A stretch of 64,000 bases of DNA from assembly GCA_029953615.1 (NCBI GenBank), contig CP124529.1, positions 310,001-374,000 of the forward strand. The letters run 5' to 3'. The notes under the pieces are model-generated. The model was not told the DNA's origin. It worked only from the letters and a program-made list of their open reading frames with translations, and did no database searches. The translations under genes were made by a program, and so were the position numbers. The stretch is from Pseudomonas putida. Its GTDB lineage: Bacteria; Pseudomonadota; Gammaproteobacteria; Pseudomonadales; Pseudomonadaceae. Shown here one piece after another: positions 1 to 8,118 of the stretch (within the stretch, counting starts at the first letter, position 1; each line of letters opens with the position of its first letter).

Positions 1-276
1 GAGGCCAACTACGGCGCCCTGGCGGACAACGACGCGTTTATCGACGCGGCCATCCGCTATGTTGGCCACACCCGCGCACCGCTGGTGCTGGTACCGCTGG
101 AAGACTTGCTGGGCTGCGACGAGCAACCCAACCTGCCCGGCACCACCGCCGGCCACCCCAACTGGCGCCGACGCTTTGCCCGGCCGGTACGTGAACTGCT
201 CGACGACGCTGACGCAGCAAGGCGCCTGGAACTGCTGGCCCAGGCCCGCGAACAGGCCTGGGAGCGTGACCGATGA
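1..276 (+). CDS. malQ: 4-alpha-glucanotransferase (amylomaltase), C-terminal 91 residues only
   Basis: The window opens inside this gene, read in frame from base 1 to a TGA at 274-276. Amylomaltase (GH77) moves glucan chains between maltodextrins in the cytoplasm. The tail carries the family's closing signature, an EQPNLPGTT segment followed by HPNWRRR, near residues 41-56 of the visible part. The stop overlaps the treY start (ATGA), so the two are translationally coupled in one operon. In P. putida relatives glgA and treZ lie just upstream; that cannot be checked here. The catalytic residues are outside the window. Confidence 0.9.
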   Translation, partial: EANYGALADNDAFIDAAIRYVGHTRAPLVLVPLEDLLGCDEQPNLPGTTAGHPNWRRRFARPVRELLDDADAARRLELLAQAREQAWERDR

Positions 277-3047
277 AAGCGCTGACCGCGACCCTGCGCC
301 TGCAGTTTCACAGTGAGTTCACCCTCGATCACGCCGTGCCACTGGTGCCGTATTTTGCCCGGCTGGGCATCAGCCACCTGTATGCCTCGCCCATCCTCAA
401 GGCCCGCGCCGGCTCGCGCCACGGTTACGACGTGGTCGACCCGACCTGCGTCAACCCCGAGCTGGGCGGCGAGGCGGCGCTGCAACGGCTGGTCGCCGCC
501 CTGCGCCAGCACGGCATGGGGCTGATCCTCGACACGGTGTCCAACCACATGGCCGTGGGCGGTGCCGACAACCCCTGGTGGCAGAGCTTGCTGGCCTGGG
601 GACGACGCAGCCCGTACGCCGAGTTCTTCGACATCCAGTGGCACTCCAGCGACCCACTGCTGGCCGGCCAGTTGCTGTTGCCGTTCCTGGGCAGCGACTA
701 TGGCGTGGCGCTGAAAAATGGCGAGATACCGCTGGAGTTCGACAGGCAAACCGGGGTGCTGCAAGTCGCCCACTACGAACACCGCTTCCCGATCTGCCCG
801 GTCGACTACGGCTGGATTCTCGCCCTCAGCCCGGACCCGGCCCTGAATGCCCTGGCCGAACGCTTCACCGCGTTGAACGCAGCGGCCACGCCACTGGCCG
901 ACGCCCTGCCCCTGCACGCCGAACTGGCGCGCCTGGTCGCTGAAGGTGCCGACCTCGAATCGGCACTGCAAGCCTTCGACAGCCGCAACGAGCATGGCTT
1001 CAAGCGCCTGCACCTGCTGCTGGAACGCCAGACCTACCGCCTGGCCAGCTGGCGCACTGCCGCCGATGACATCAACTGGCGGCGCTTCTTCGACATCAAC
1101 GAACTGGGCGGCTTGCGGGTCGAACGGGCGGTGGTGTTCGAGGCCACCCACGCCAAACTGTTCGAGCTGATCGAACGCGGCCTGGTAGATGGCCTGCGCA
1201 TCGACCATATCGACGGCCTGGCTGACCCGCGCGGTTACTGCCGCAAGCTGCGCCGGCGGGTCGATGGCCTGCTGGCGCGGCGGCCGTTGAGCGCCGCCCT
1301 GGAGCACTTCCCCATTTACGTGGAGAAGATCCTCGGCGCCAACGAACACCTGCACCGCGACTGGCTTACCGATGGCACTACCGGCTATGAGTTCATGAAC
1401 CAGGTCTCGCTGCTGCAGCACGACCCGGCGGGCGAAGCAGCGCTGACCGAGCTGTGGGCCAATGTGAGCGAACGCCCGGACTTCCCCGAAGAAATTCGCC
1501 AGGCCCGTCACCTGGTGCTCAATGCCAGCCTGGCCGGCGACTGCGAGTCAGTGGCCCAGGCGCTGTTGCAGGTGGCGCGCAACGACCTGATGACCCGCGA
1601 CCTGACCTTGGGCGCTATCCGCCGCGCCTTGCAGGCGCTGGTGGCGCATTACCCGGTGTACCGCACCTACTTCAATGCCTGCGGGCGCCCGGCCGAAGAC
1701 GAAGGGTTTTTCCAGCAAGCCCTGGCCAATGCCCGTCAGGACCTCGGTGAAGCTGACTGGCCGCTGCTCGAGCAGCTTGAACAATGGCTAGGCGGGCAAG
1801 CCTGGCGCAACCTGCCAGCGGGCCGGGCGCGCAAGCAGCTGCGTCACGCCTGCGTGCGCTTCCAGCAGCTGACTGCGCCAAGCGCCGCCAAGGCCGTGGA
1901 AGACACCGCGTTCTACCGCAGCGCACGGCTGCTGTCGCGCAACGACGTGGGCTTCGACGCCGAGCGCTTCAGCGCCCCGCTCGAGCACTTCCACAACGAG
2001 GCCCAGCGACGCCTGCGCGACTTCCCCGACAACCTGCTGGCCAGCGCCACCCATGACCACAAGCGCGGCGAAGACACCCGTGCGCGGTTGGCCGTGCTCA
2101 GCGAGCGCGGCCCGTGGCTGGCCAGCCGAGTGGAACACTGGCGCGAACTGGCCACGCCGTTGCGCACGCCACTGGACGACGGCCTTGCGCCGAGCCCCGG
2201 CGACGAGCTGATGCTGTTGCAGACCTTGCTCGGCAGCTGGCCGCTGGACCTCGACCTGCATGACGACAACGCCCTTGGCCAGTACGCCGAACGCATTCGC
2301 CAGTGGCAGCAGAAGGCCCTGCGCGAGGCCAAGCTGCGCAGCAGCTGGAGCGCGCCGAATGAGGCTTACGAAGGCGCCTGCGCGCGCTACATCGACGGTC
2401 TGCTGCTAGACAGCGAGAATCAGCAACTGCGCAAATCCCTGGCCGATGCCGCACACCTGCTGGCCTGCCCCGGTGCCCTCAACGGCCTGGTCCAGGCCCT
2501 GCTGCGCATGACCACACCCGGTGTGCCCGACCTGTACCAAGGCAACGAATACTGGGATTTCAGCCTGGTCGACCCGGATAACCGCCGCGCCGTGGACTAC
2601 GCTTGCCGGCGTCGCACCCTGGACGATGCAACGCCGGTGGCCGAGCTGCTGGCGCACTGGCGCGACGGCCGCCTCAAGCAGGCGCTGATCGCCCGGGTGC
2701 TGGACTGCCGCCAGGCCCACGCCGAGCTGTTCCGCCGTGGCGCCTACCTGCCGCTGACCGTGCACGGCCGGCATGCCGACAAGGTGATGGCCTTTGCCCG
2801 CCTGGGCGACGGCGAGCGGGCCGTCATCATCGCGCCACGCCTGGCCAGTACCCTACTGGCGGATGCACCGATACCCCTGATCCCGGCACAGAACTGGGAC
2901 GACACCCGGGTAAGCCTGCCGTTTGCCTTGTCGCCTGCCAACTCGACGGGACTTTTCCCCAGTGCTGCGGTCAGCTCTTCCAGGGAGCTGCTGTTGAGCG
3001 CCGTGCTGGCGGAGTTTCCGGTCAACCTGCTGATACAACAATCTTGA
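273..3047 (+). CDS. treY: Maltooligosyl trehalose synthase
   Basis: 924-residue GH13_26 enzyme that isomerises the reducing-end alpha-1,4 bond of maltodextrins to alpha-1,1, making maltooligosyl-trehalose for TreZ to cleave. Visible GH13 landmarks are DTVSNHM near residue 84, GLRIDHIDGL near 307 (catalytic Asp), a Glu in YVEKIL near 350, and ATHDHKRGEDTRAR near 590, a hallmark of TreY. Length fits the family (about 900). It starts in an ATGA overlap with malQ. Pathway role (trehalose from glycogen, osmotic and desiccation tolerance) is inferred from the family and the neighbouring glg genes. Confidence 0.95.
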   Translation: MKALTATLRLQFHSEFTLDHAVPLVPYFARLGISHLYASPILKARAGSRHGYDVVDPTCVNPELGGEAALQRLVAALRQHGMGLILDTVSNHMAVGGADNPWWQSLLAWGRRSPYAEFFDIQWHSSDPLLAGQLLLPFLGSDYGVALKNGEIPLEFDRQTGVLQVAHYEHRFPICPVDYGWILALSPDPALNALAERFTALNAAATPLADALPLHAELARLVAEGADLESALQAFDSRNEHGFKRLHLLLERQTYRLASWRTAADDINWRRFFDINELGGLRVERAVVFEATHAKLFELIERGLVDGLRIDHIDGLADPRGYCRKLRRRVDGLLARRPLSAALEHFPIYVEKILGANEHLHRDWLTDGTTGYEFMNQVSLLQHDPAGEAALTELWANVSERPDFPEEIRQARHLVLNASLAGDCESVAQALLQVARNDLMTRDLTLGAIRRALQALVAHYPVYRTYFNACGRPAEDEGFFQQALANARQDLGEADWPLLEQLEQWLGGQAWRNLPAGRARKQLRHACVRFQQLTAPSAAKAVEDTAFYRSARLLSRNDVGFDAERFSAPLEHFHNEAQRRLRDFPDNLLASATHDHKRGEDTRARLAVLSERGPWLASRVEHWRELATPLRTPLDDGLAPSPGDELMLLQTLLGSWPLDLDLHDDNALGQYAERIRQWQQKALREAKLRSSWSAPNEAYEGACARYIDGLLLDSENQQLRKSLADAAHLLACPGALNGLVQALLRMTTPGVPDLYQGNEYWDFSLVDPDNRRAVDYACRRRTLDDATPVAELLAHWRDGRLKQALIARVLDCRQAHAELFRRGAYLPLTVHGRHADKVMAFARLGDGERAVIIAPRLASTLLADAPIPLIPAQNWDDTRVSLPFALSPANSTGLFPSAAVSSSRELLLSAVLAEFPVNLLIQQS

Positions 3048-3064
3048 GCATCAGGAGCGTCATG

Positions 3065-3346
3065 ATGAGTGTTGATGAAAAGCGTATCCGCGAATTTGCC
3101 TACCAGATCTGGGAGTCCGAGGGTAAGCCCGCCGGCCAGGAAGACCGCCATTGGGACATGGCGCGCAAGCTGGCCGAAGCCGAGGCGCTGGCACCCAAGG
3201 CAGCGCCGCGCAAGCGGGCCCCGGCCAAGCCAAAGGTAGCGGCTGAGCCGACGGCGCCTGCCGAGCCCAAAGTGGCCGCCCTGCCGGGGGTTAAACCGGC
3301 TGTGGCGAAAAAGACCCGGGCGGTGAAAAAGCCTTCTGCCGGTTAA
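3065..3346 (+). CDS. DUF2934 family protein with Ala/Pro/Lys-rich tail
   Basis: 93-residue protein just downstream of treY. The first 40 residues match DUF2934 (pattern RIREFAYQIWE.EGKP.G...HW..A). The rest is a low-complexity tail of repeated A-P-K-x-A units, very basic, recalling histone-H1-like or nucleic-acid-binding tails. Two ATGs are in tandem (3062 and 3065); AGGAG at 3053-3057 is 7 bases from the second, which I prefer. DUF2934 proteins often sit inside Pseudomonas glycogen/trehalose loci, but their function is unknown. Co-transcription with treY is likely (17-base gap). Confidence 0.8.
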   Translation: MSVDEKRIREFAYQIWESEGKPAGQEDRHWDMARKLAEAEALAPKAAPRKRAPAKPKVAAEPTAPAEPKVAALPGVKPAVAKKTRAVKKPSAG

Positions 3347-3347
3347 G

Positions 3348-3457
3348 CCTGTCCCGGCCCTATCGCCGGCAAGCCAGCTCCCACAAGTACAGCGCCCGTT
3401 TCGAGTCCTGTGGAGACCTTGTGGGAGCTGGCTTGCCGGCGATAGGGCCAGGACAGG
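3348..3457. repeat. REPIN (inverted REP pair), 'CCGGCAAGCCAGCTC' type
   Basis: Two REP units in inverted orientation: ATCGCCGGCAAGCCAGCTCC at about 3361 and its reverse complement at about 3424-3444, with outer arms CCTGTCC/GGACAGG. It separates the DUF2934 gene from glgX. It may act as a transcript end or mRNA stabiliser, but no T-run terminator is seen. Confidence 0.9.
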
Positions 3458-3495
3458 ACTACGCCCCCCTTCACCACGGCCATTAGAGGACCGCC

Positions 3496-5649
3496 ATGAG
3501 CCCCCGTACCCCGAAGAAAACCCGCTCGGTCGCCCCGTCGCGTATCCGCGAAGGCCTGCCCTTCCCCCTCGGTGCCACCTGGGATGGCCTGGGGGTCAAC
3601 TTTGCCCTGTTCTCGGCCAACGCCACCAAGGTCGAGCTGTGCCTGTTCGACTCCACTGGCGAGCATGAGATCGAACGCATCGAGCTACCCGAATACACCG
3701 ACGAGATCTACCACGGTTACCTGCCCGACGCGCACCCAGGGCTGGTCTACGGCTACCGCGTGCACGGTCCCTACGAACCGGAGAACGGCCACCGCTTCAA
3801 CCCCAACAAACTGCTGATCGACCCTTATGCCAAGCAACTGGTTGGCAGCCTGCAATGGTCCGAAGCACTGTTCGGCTACACCATCGGCCACCCCGACGGT
3901 GACCTGTCGTTCGACGAGCGCGACAGCGCGCCCTTCGTGCCCAAGTGCAAGGTGATCGACCCTGCCTTCACCTGGGGCCGCGACCAGCGTGTGCTCATCC
4001 CCTGGGAACGCACGATCATCTACGAGGCCCACACCCGTGGCATCAGCATGTGCCACCCGGCAGTACCGGAAAACCTGCGCGGCACCTTCGCCGGCCTGGC
4101 CAATGACGAGTTGCTCAAACACATCAAGGAACTGGGCGTTTCCAGTATCGAACTGCTGCCGATTCACGCCTTCGTCAACGACCAGCACCTGCTGGACAAG
4201 GGCCTGAACAACTACTGGGGCTACAACAGCATCGCCTTCTTCGCCCCGCACCCGCGTTACCTGGCCAGCGGCAAGATCGCCGAATTCAAGGAGATGGTCG
4301 CGCACCTGCACGACGCCGGGCTGGAGGTGATCCTCGACGTGGTCTACAACCACACCGCCGAAGGCAACGAGCGCGGCCCCACGCTGTCGATGCGCGGCAT
4401 CGACAACGCTTCGTACTACCGCCTGATGCCGGACGACAAGCGCTACTACATCAACGATTCCGGCACCGGCAACACCCTGGACCTGAGCCACCCCTGCGTG
4501 CTGCAGCTGGTCACCGACTCGCTGCGCTACTGGGCCGGCGAAATGCATGTGGACGGCTTCCGCTTCGACCTGGCGACCATCCTTGGCCGCTATCACGACG
4601 GCTACAGCGAACGCCACGGCTTTCTCGTCGCCTGCCGCCAGGACCCGATGCTGAGCCAGGTAAAGCTGATCGCCGAGCCGTGGGACTGCGGCCCGGGTGG
4701 CTACCAGGTGGGCAACTTCGCCCCGGGCTGGGCAGAGTGGAACGACCGTTTCCGCGACACCGTGCGCGCCTTCTGGAAAGGCGACGAAGGCCAACTGGCC
4801 GACTTTGCCTCGCGCATGACCGCCTCGGGGGACATGTTCAACAACCGTGGCCGGCGCCCCTATGCCTCGGTCAACTTCGTCACCGCCCACGACGGTTTCA
4901 CCTTGCGCGACCTGGTGTCGTACAACCACAAGCACAACGAAGACAACGACGAGAACAACCAGGACGGCACCGATAACAACCTGTCGTGGAACTGCGGTGT
5001 CGAGGGCCCCACCGACGACCCGGGCGTGAATGCCCTGCGCATGCGCCAGATGCGCAACTTCTTCGCTACCCTGCTGCTGGCACAGGGCACGCCGATGATC
5101 GTCGCTGGCGATGAATTCAGCCGCACCCAGCACGGCAACAACAATGCCTATTGCCAGGACAGCGAGATCGGCTGGGTGAACTGGGACCTGGACCAGGAGG
5201 GCCAGGAACTGCTGGCCTTCGTCAAGCGCCTGACCCGCCTGCGCCTGGCCTACCCGGTACTGCGCCGCTCACGCTTCCTGGTGGGCGACTACAATGAGGC
5301 AATCGGGGTCAAGGACGTGACCTGGCTGGCACCGGATGGCAACGAGATGAGCGTGGAACAATGGGAAGACCCGCACGGGCGCTGCCTGGGCATGCTGATC
5401 GATGGCCGCGCGCAGGTCAGCGGCATTGCCCGGCCAGGCGCCGAGGCCACCGTGCTGCTGATCGTCAATGCCCACCATGACACCGTTCCGTTCAAATTGC
5501 CGACCGTGCCCGAGGGAGATTACTGGAGCTGCCTGGTCGATACCGACCGGCCAGAGCTGCGCAAGGGGCAGCATCTGCAGTTCGACAGCACCTTCGAGGT
5601 GAAGGGGCGGTCGTTGCTGCTGATGGTGCTGCAACGCGATGAGGAGTGA
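3496..5649 (+). CDS. glgX: Glycogen debranching enzyme GlgX
   Basis: 717-residue isoamylase-type enzyme (GH13_11) that hydrolyses alpha-1,6 branches of phosphorylase-trimmed glycogen. Order: short basic N-terminus, CBM48 about residues 20-130 (PFPLGATWDGLGVNFALFS), catalytic barrel with DVVYNHT near 281, VDGFRFDLA near 352 (nucleophile Asp), LIAEPWD near 391 (acid Glu) and TAHDG near 462, followed by the GlgX-typical N/D-rich NHKHNEDNDENNQDG loop. Start chosen for AGAGGA 9-14 bases upstream. Length matches GlgX (about 700). Works with the GlgE-pathway enzymes encoded nearby. Confidence 0.95.
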   Translation: MSPRTPKKTRSVAPSRIREGLPFPLGATWDGLGVNFALFSANATKVELCLFDSTGEHEIERIELPEYTDEIYHGYLPDAHPGLVYGYRVHGPYEPENGHRFNPNKLLIDPYAKQLVGSLQWSEALFGYTIGHPDGDLSFDERDSAPFVPKCKVIDPAFTWGRDQRVLIPWERTIIYEAHTRGISMCHPAVPENLRGTFAGLANDELLKHIKELGVSSIELLPIHAFVNDQHLLDKGLNNYWGYNSIAFFAPHPRYLASGKIAEFKEMVAHLHDAGLEVILDVVYNHTAEGNERGPTLSMRGIDNASYYRLMPDDKRYYINDSGTGNTLDLSHPCVLQLVTDSLRYWAGEMHVDGFRFDLATILGRYHDGYSERHGFLVACRQDPMLSQVKLIAEPWDCGPGGYQVGNFAPGWAEWNDRFRDTVRAFWKGDEGQLADFASRMTASGDMFNNRGRRPYASVNFVTAHDGFTLRDLVSYNHKHNEDNDENNQDGTDNNLSWNCGVEGPTDDPGVNALRMRQMRNFFATLLLAQGTPMIVAGDEFSRTQHGNNNAYCQDSEIGWVNWDLDQEGQELLAFVKRLTRLRLAYPVLRRSRFLVGDYNEAIGVKDVTWLAPDGNEMSVEQWEDPHGRCLGMLIDGRAQVSGIARPGAEATVLLIVNAHHDTVPFKLPTVPEGDYWSCLVDTDRPELRKGQHLQFDSTFEVKGRSLLLMVLQRDEE

Positions 5650-5655
5650 ACACCA

Positions 5656-5673
5656 GGGACCATCGTTGGTCCC
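5656..5673 (+). other. Small hairpin after glgX stop
   Basis: GGGACCA-TCGT-TGGTCCC, a perfect 7-bp stem with a 4-base loop, starts 7 bases after the glgX stop. There is no T-run, so it is not a classical rho-independent terminator. It may protect the 3' end of the mRNA. Confidence 0.4.
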
Positions 5674-5685
5674 AATGTGTATCGG

Positions 5686-5800
5686 TTGCCTGTACTGGCC
5701 TCATCGCCGGCAAGCCAGCTCCCACAGGTAATCCGCTGCCTGACGGGCTGTGCGGTACCTGTGGGAGCTGGCTTGCCGGCGATAGGGCCGGTACAGGCAA
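5686..5800. repeat. REPIN, 'CCGGCAAGCCAGCTC' type
   Basis: Inverted REP pair with matching outer arms TTGCCTGTAC (5686) and GTACAGGCAA (5791-5800). It fills the glgX to EEP-gene gap. Confidence 0.9.
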
Positions 5801-5830
5801 CATACATGCACCTGCCATCGAGGAGTAACC

Positions 5831-6625
5831 GTGAACCCCGAAGCCGGCAGTAAAGGTTTCGCCAGCATCAACCAGGCTCCGGCCGTGAAGCGGCTGCGGG
5901 TGCTGACGGTGAATACCCACAAGGGCTTCACCGCCTTCAACAGGCGCTTCATCCTGCCGGAACTGCGCGAGGCAGTGCGCAGTACCCAGGCCGACATCGT
6001 CTTCCTTCAAGAGGTACTCGGCAGCCACGACCGCCACGCCGCCCGCTACCCCGGCTGGCCGCAGACCTCGCAGTACGAGTTCCTTGCCGACAGCATGTGG
6101 AGCGACTTCGCCTATGGCCGCAACGCGGTCTACCCCGACGGCCACCACGGCAATGCGCTGTTGTCGAAATACCCGATCATCGAACACCGTAACCTCGACG
6201 TGTCGATTACCGGCCCCGAACGTCGTGGCCTGCTGCACTGCATTCTCGACGTGCCCGGCGAGCGCCAGGTACATGCCATCTGCGTGCACCTGTCGTTACT
6301 GGAAAGCCACCGCCAAAAGCAACTGCAACTGCTGCGCAAGCTGCTCGAATCCCTTCCCGCCGACGCCCCGGTAATCATCGCCGGTGATTTCAACGACTGG
6401 AAATCCCATGGCAACCGCACCTTGGGCTTGCAACGTGACCTGCACGAGGCCTTCGAACGCCACCATGGCCACCTGGCCCGCACCTATCCCGCGCGCCTGC
6501 CGCTGTTGCGCCTGGACCGCATCTACCTGCGCAACGCCGAAAGCCATGGGCCGCGGATTCTGGGGCACAAACCTTGGTCGCACCTGTCGGACCACCTGCC
6601 GTTGGCAGTGGAAGTGAGGCTCTAG
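5831..6625 (+). CDS. Endonuclease/exonuclease/phosphatase (EEP) fold protein
   Basis: 264-residue EEP superfamily protein (DNase I/sphingomyelinase fold). Visible motifs: LRVLTVNTHKGF near residue 22 (metal-site Asn), VFLQEVLG near 56 (metal Glu), VHLSLLESHRQ near 155, IIAGDFNDW near 180 (GDFN), and HLSDHLPLAVEV at the end (catalytic Asp-His). It resembles the YbhP-like branch. Substrate unknown: could be a phosphodiesterase on lipid or nucleic acid. Starts with GTG at 5831, preceded by GAGGAG 7-12 bases upstream. No clear signal peptide. The link to glycogen metabolism is positional only. Confidence 0.8.
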   Translation: MNPEAGSKGFASINQAPAVKRLRVLTVNTHKGFTAFNRRFILPELREAVRSTQADIVFLQEVLGSHDRHAARYPGWPQTSQYEFLADSMWSDFAYGRNAVYPDGHHGNALLSKYPIIEHRNLDVSITGPERRGLLHCILDVPGERQVHAICVHLSLLESHRQKQLQLLRKLLESLPADAPVIIAGDFNDWKSHGNRTLGLQRDLHEAFERHHGHLARTYPARLPLLRLDRIYLRNAESHGPRILGHKPWSHLSDHLPLAVEVRL

Positions 6626-6941
6626 CAATCATTCTTCATAGCCACGGCACGGCAAATAACGAACCCCGCTATGCCTTACACATTCGTTCGGCAATTCAAC
6701 AAGTTGAACAAAACCACGAAACCTGAACACCGCCTTCACGCTTTCTTGACGCAAGCGGCGCGCTCTCCTTAGCTGAACATATCAAAGCAGTAATGATCTC
6801 GCGCCGGGCCTCTAGCCCGCGCCTTCGTGCGCGCCCGCGAAAGCTGGCGTGCTGGTTTGGGTCGCCCACTGTTTTTGCCGTACAGCTCGTGACCTCAGGC
6901 CAGGTCCCAGGGCTGTAACCCAAAAACAAAGGAGATCCGCC
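6626..6941 (+). promoter_or_regulatory. 316-bp non-coding leader of the outer-membrane protein gene
   Basis: No gene is seen. A weak sigma-70-like pair is possible: TTGACG at 6746-6751, 17-bp spacer, TTAGCT at 6769. The stretch 6800-6840 is a GC-rich imperfect inverted repeat (GCGCGGGC..GCCCGCGAAAGC-like) that could be a decayed REP. GGAG at 6931-6934 serves the downstream ATG. Confidence 0.25.
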
Positions 6942-8018
6942 ATGAATAGCACCTCGAACCTCTTGCGCTTCGACAGCATTTTCTACGCGGTTTCCACGTC
7001 GCTGCTTCTGGCAACCCCGGTGGAAACTATCGCGTATGAACTGCAGGACGACCCGACCTCGCCCGGCTTCCTGCACCAACCGGCAGTACCACAGCTGTCG
7101 CTCGACCCGGTCAGCGCCAGTGGCTTGAGCATGGGTACCTTGAACGCATTCTCGCAAAAGATGAGCGAGCGCCACGGGCAGGCTGCACCGGAAATGGTCG
7201 CCAGCCAGTGGGCGCAGTTCTTTCCGAGCACCCCACGCAATGGTGCACAGCCGCCAGACCAGCTTGAATCCCCGAGCCAGCAACTGACGATCGGCCCGGA
7301 CCTGTTCGTGCGTGAAACTGCGGCGGGCAACGTGCACCGCGCAGGGATCTTCGTCGGGCAGAACAACCTGCAGACCAACTTCAACGGCATGCGCCGGCAG
7401 CTGGGCGACAAGCAGCGCAACGCGGTGAACCTCAGTGGCGAAAGCCTGGGGGTGTACTGGAGCATGACCCATGAGCAGGGCTGGCACCTGGATGCCGTGG
7501 CCATGGGCTCGCGCATCGACGTCAATGGCCGTGGCGAGAATGGCCAGCGCCTGGACGACAGCGGCCATGCGATGACCTTCTCGCTGGAGGGCGGCATCCC
7601 CATCGGCCTGGGTGGTGGCTGGGTGATCGAGCCGCAGGCGCAATTGATCAACCAGCAGTTCTTCCCCGGCAACCGGGCGCAGGAGGAGACCTTGCAGGCC
7701 TTCGACAGCCAGCCGAGCTGGAGCGGCCGGGTCGGTGCCAGGTTGTCCGGGCGCTACGATGTGCGCGGCATGCCGATCGAGCCCTATGTGCGGACCAACG
7801 TGTGGTATGACTTCAGCAATGCCGATGAGGTGAAGCTGGACCAGGTCGACAAGATCTCCAGCTCGCGCTACTCGACCACGGTGGAGCTGGGCTTGGGGCT
7901 GGTGGCGCGGATGACGCCTTCGGTGGCGCTGTTTGTCAGTGCCGATTACAGCAGTGACGTGGATGACAATGATCTGAACGGGCTGATTGGTAGCCTGGGG
8001 GTGCGGATGCGGTGGTAG
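6942..8018 (+). CDS. Autotransporter-type outer-membrane beta-barrel protein without passenger
   Basis: 358 residues. The last ~260 look like an autotransporter beta-domain: alternating amphipathic strands (GESLGVYWSMTH, GWHLDAVAMGSRIDVNG, VIEPQAQLINQQF, SWSGRVGARLSGRYD, IEPYVRTNVWYDF, TTVELGLGLVARM) and a terminal aromatic Trp, the Bam recognition signature. Residues 1-33 are weakly hydrophobic and end near ETIAYE, so a signal peptide is plausible but poor. There is no large passenger, so secretion of a big domain is unlikely; it may be a stand-alone barrel. Start at 6942 chosen for GGAG 7 bases upstream. Confidence 0.7.
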   Translation: MNSTSNLLRFDSIFYAVSTSLLLATPVETIAYELQDDPTSPGFLHQPAVPQLSLDPVSASGLSMGTLNAFSQKMSERHGQAAPEMVASQWAQFFPSTPRNGAQPPDQLESPSQQLTIGPDLFVRETAAGNVHRAGIFVGQNNLQTNFNGMRRQLGDKQRNAVNLSGESLGVYWSMTHEQGWHLDAVAMGSRIDVNGRGENGQRLDDSGHAMTFSLEGGIPIGLGGGWVIEPQAQLINQQFFPGNRAQEETLQAFDSQPSWSGRVGARLSGRYDVRGMPIEPYVRTNVWYDFSNADEVKLDQVDKISSSRYSTTVELGLGLVARMTPSVALFVSADYSSDVDDNDLNGLIGSLGVRMRW

Positions 8019-8025
8019 GCAGGTT

Positions 8026-8104
8026 CGGCCCTTTCGCGGGCACGCCCGCTCCCACAAGGTACGGTGCGATACCTGTGGGAGCGGGCATGCCCGCGAAGAG
8101 GCCG
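8026..8104. repeat. REPIN, 'GCGGGCACGCCCGCTCCCACA' family
   Basis: Short inverted pair: TTCGCGGGCACGCCCGCTCC at 8033-8052 and its near reverse complement at 8079-8098. It sits between the convergent outer-membrane gene and glgB, where it could end transcripts from both sides. Confidence 0.9.
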
Positions 8105-8118
8105 GTACAGGCAATACA

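Noticed and set aside
57-1511. A 484-residue minus-strand open frame opposite treY (and similar long ones at 3685-5133, 19659-21092, 54231-55751)
   Set aside because: All are shadows of confident genes, created by third-position GC bias.
6800-6845. An additional REP unit in the leader of the outer-membrane protein gene
   Set aside because: GC-rich and partly inverted, but it lacks the recognisable REP core; left as part of the leader description.
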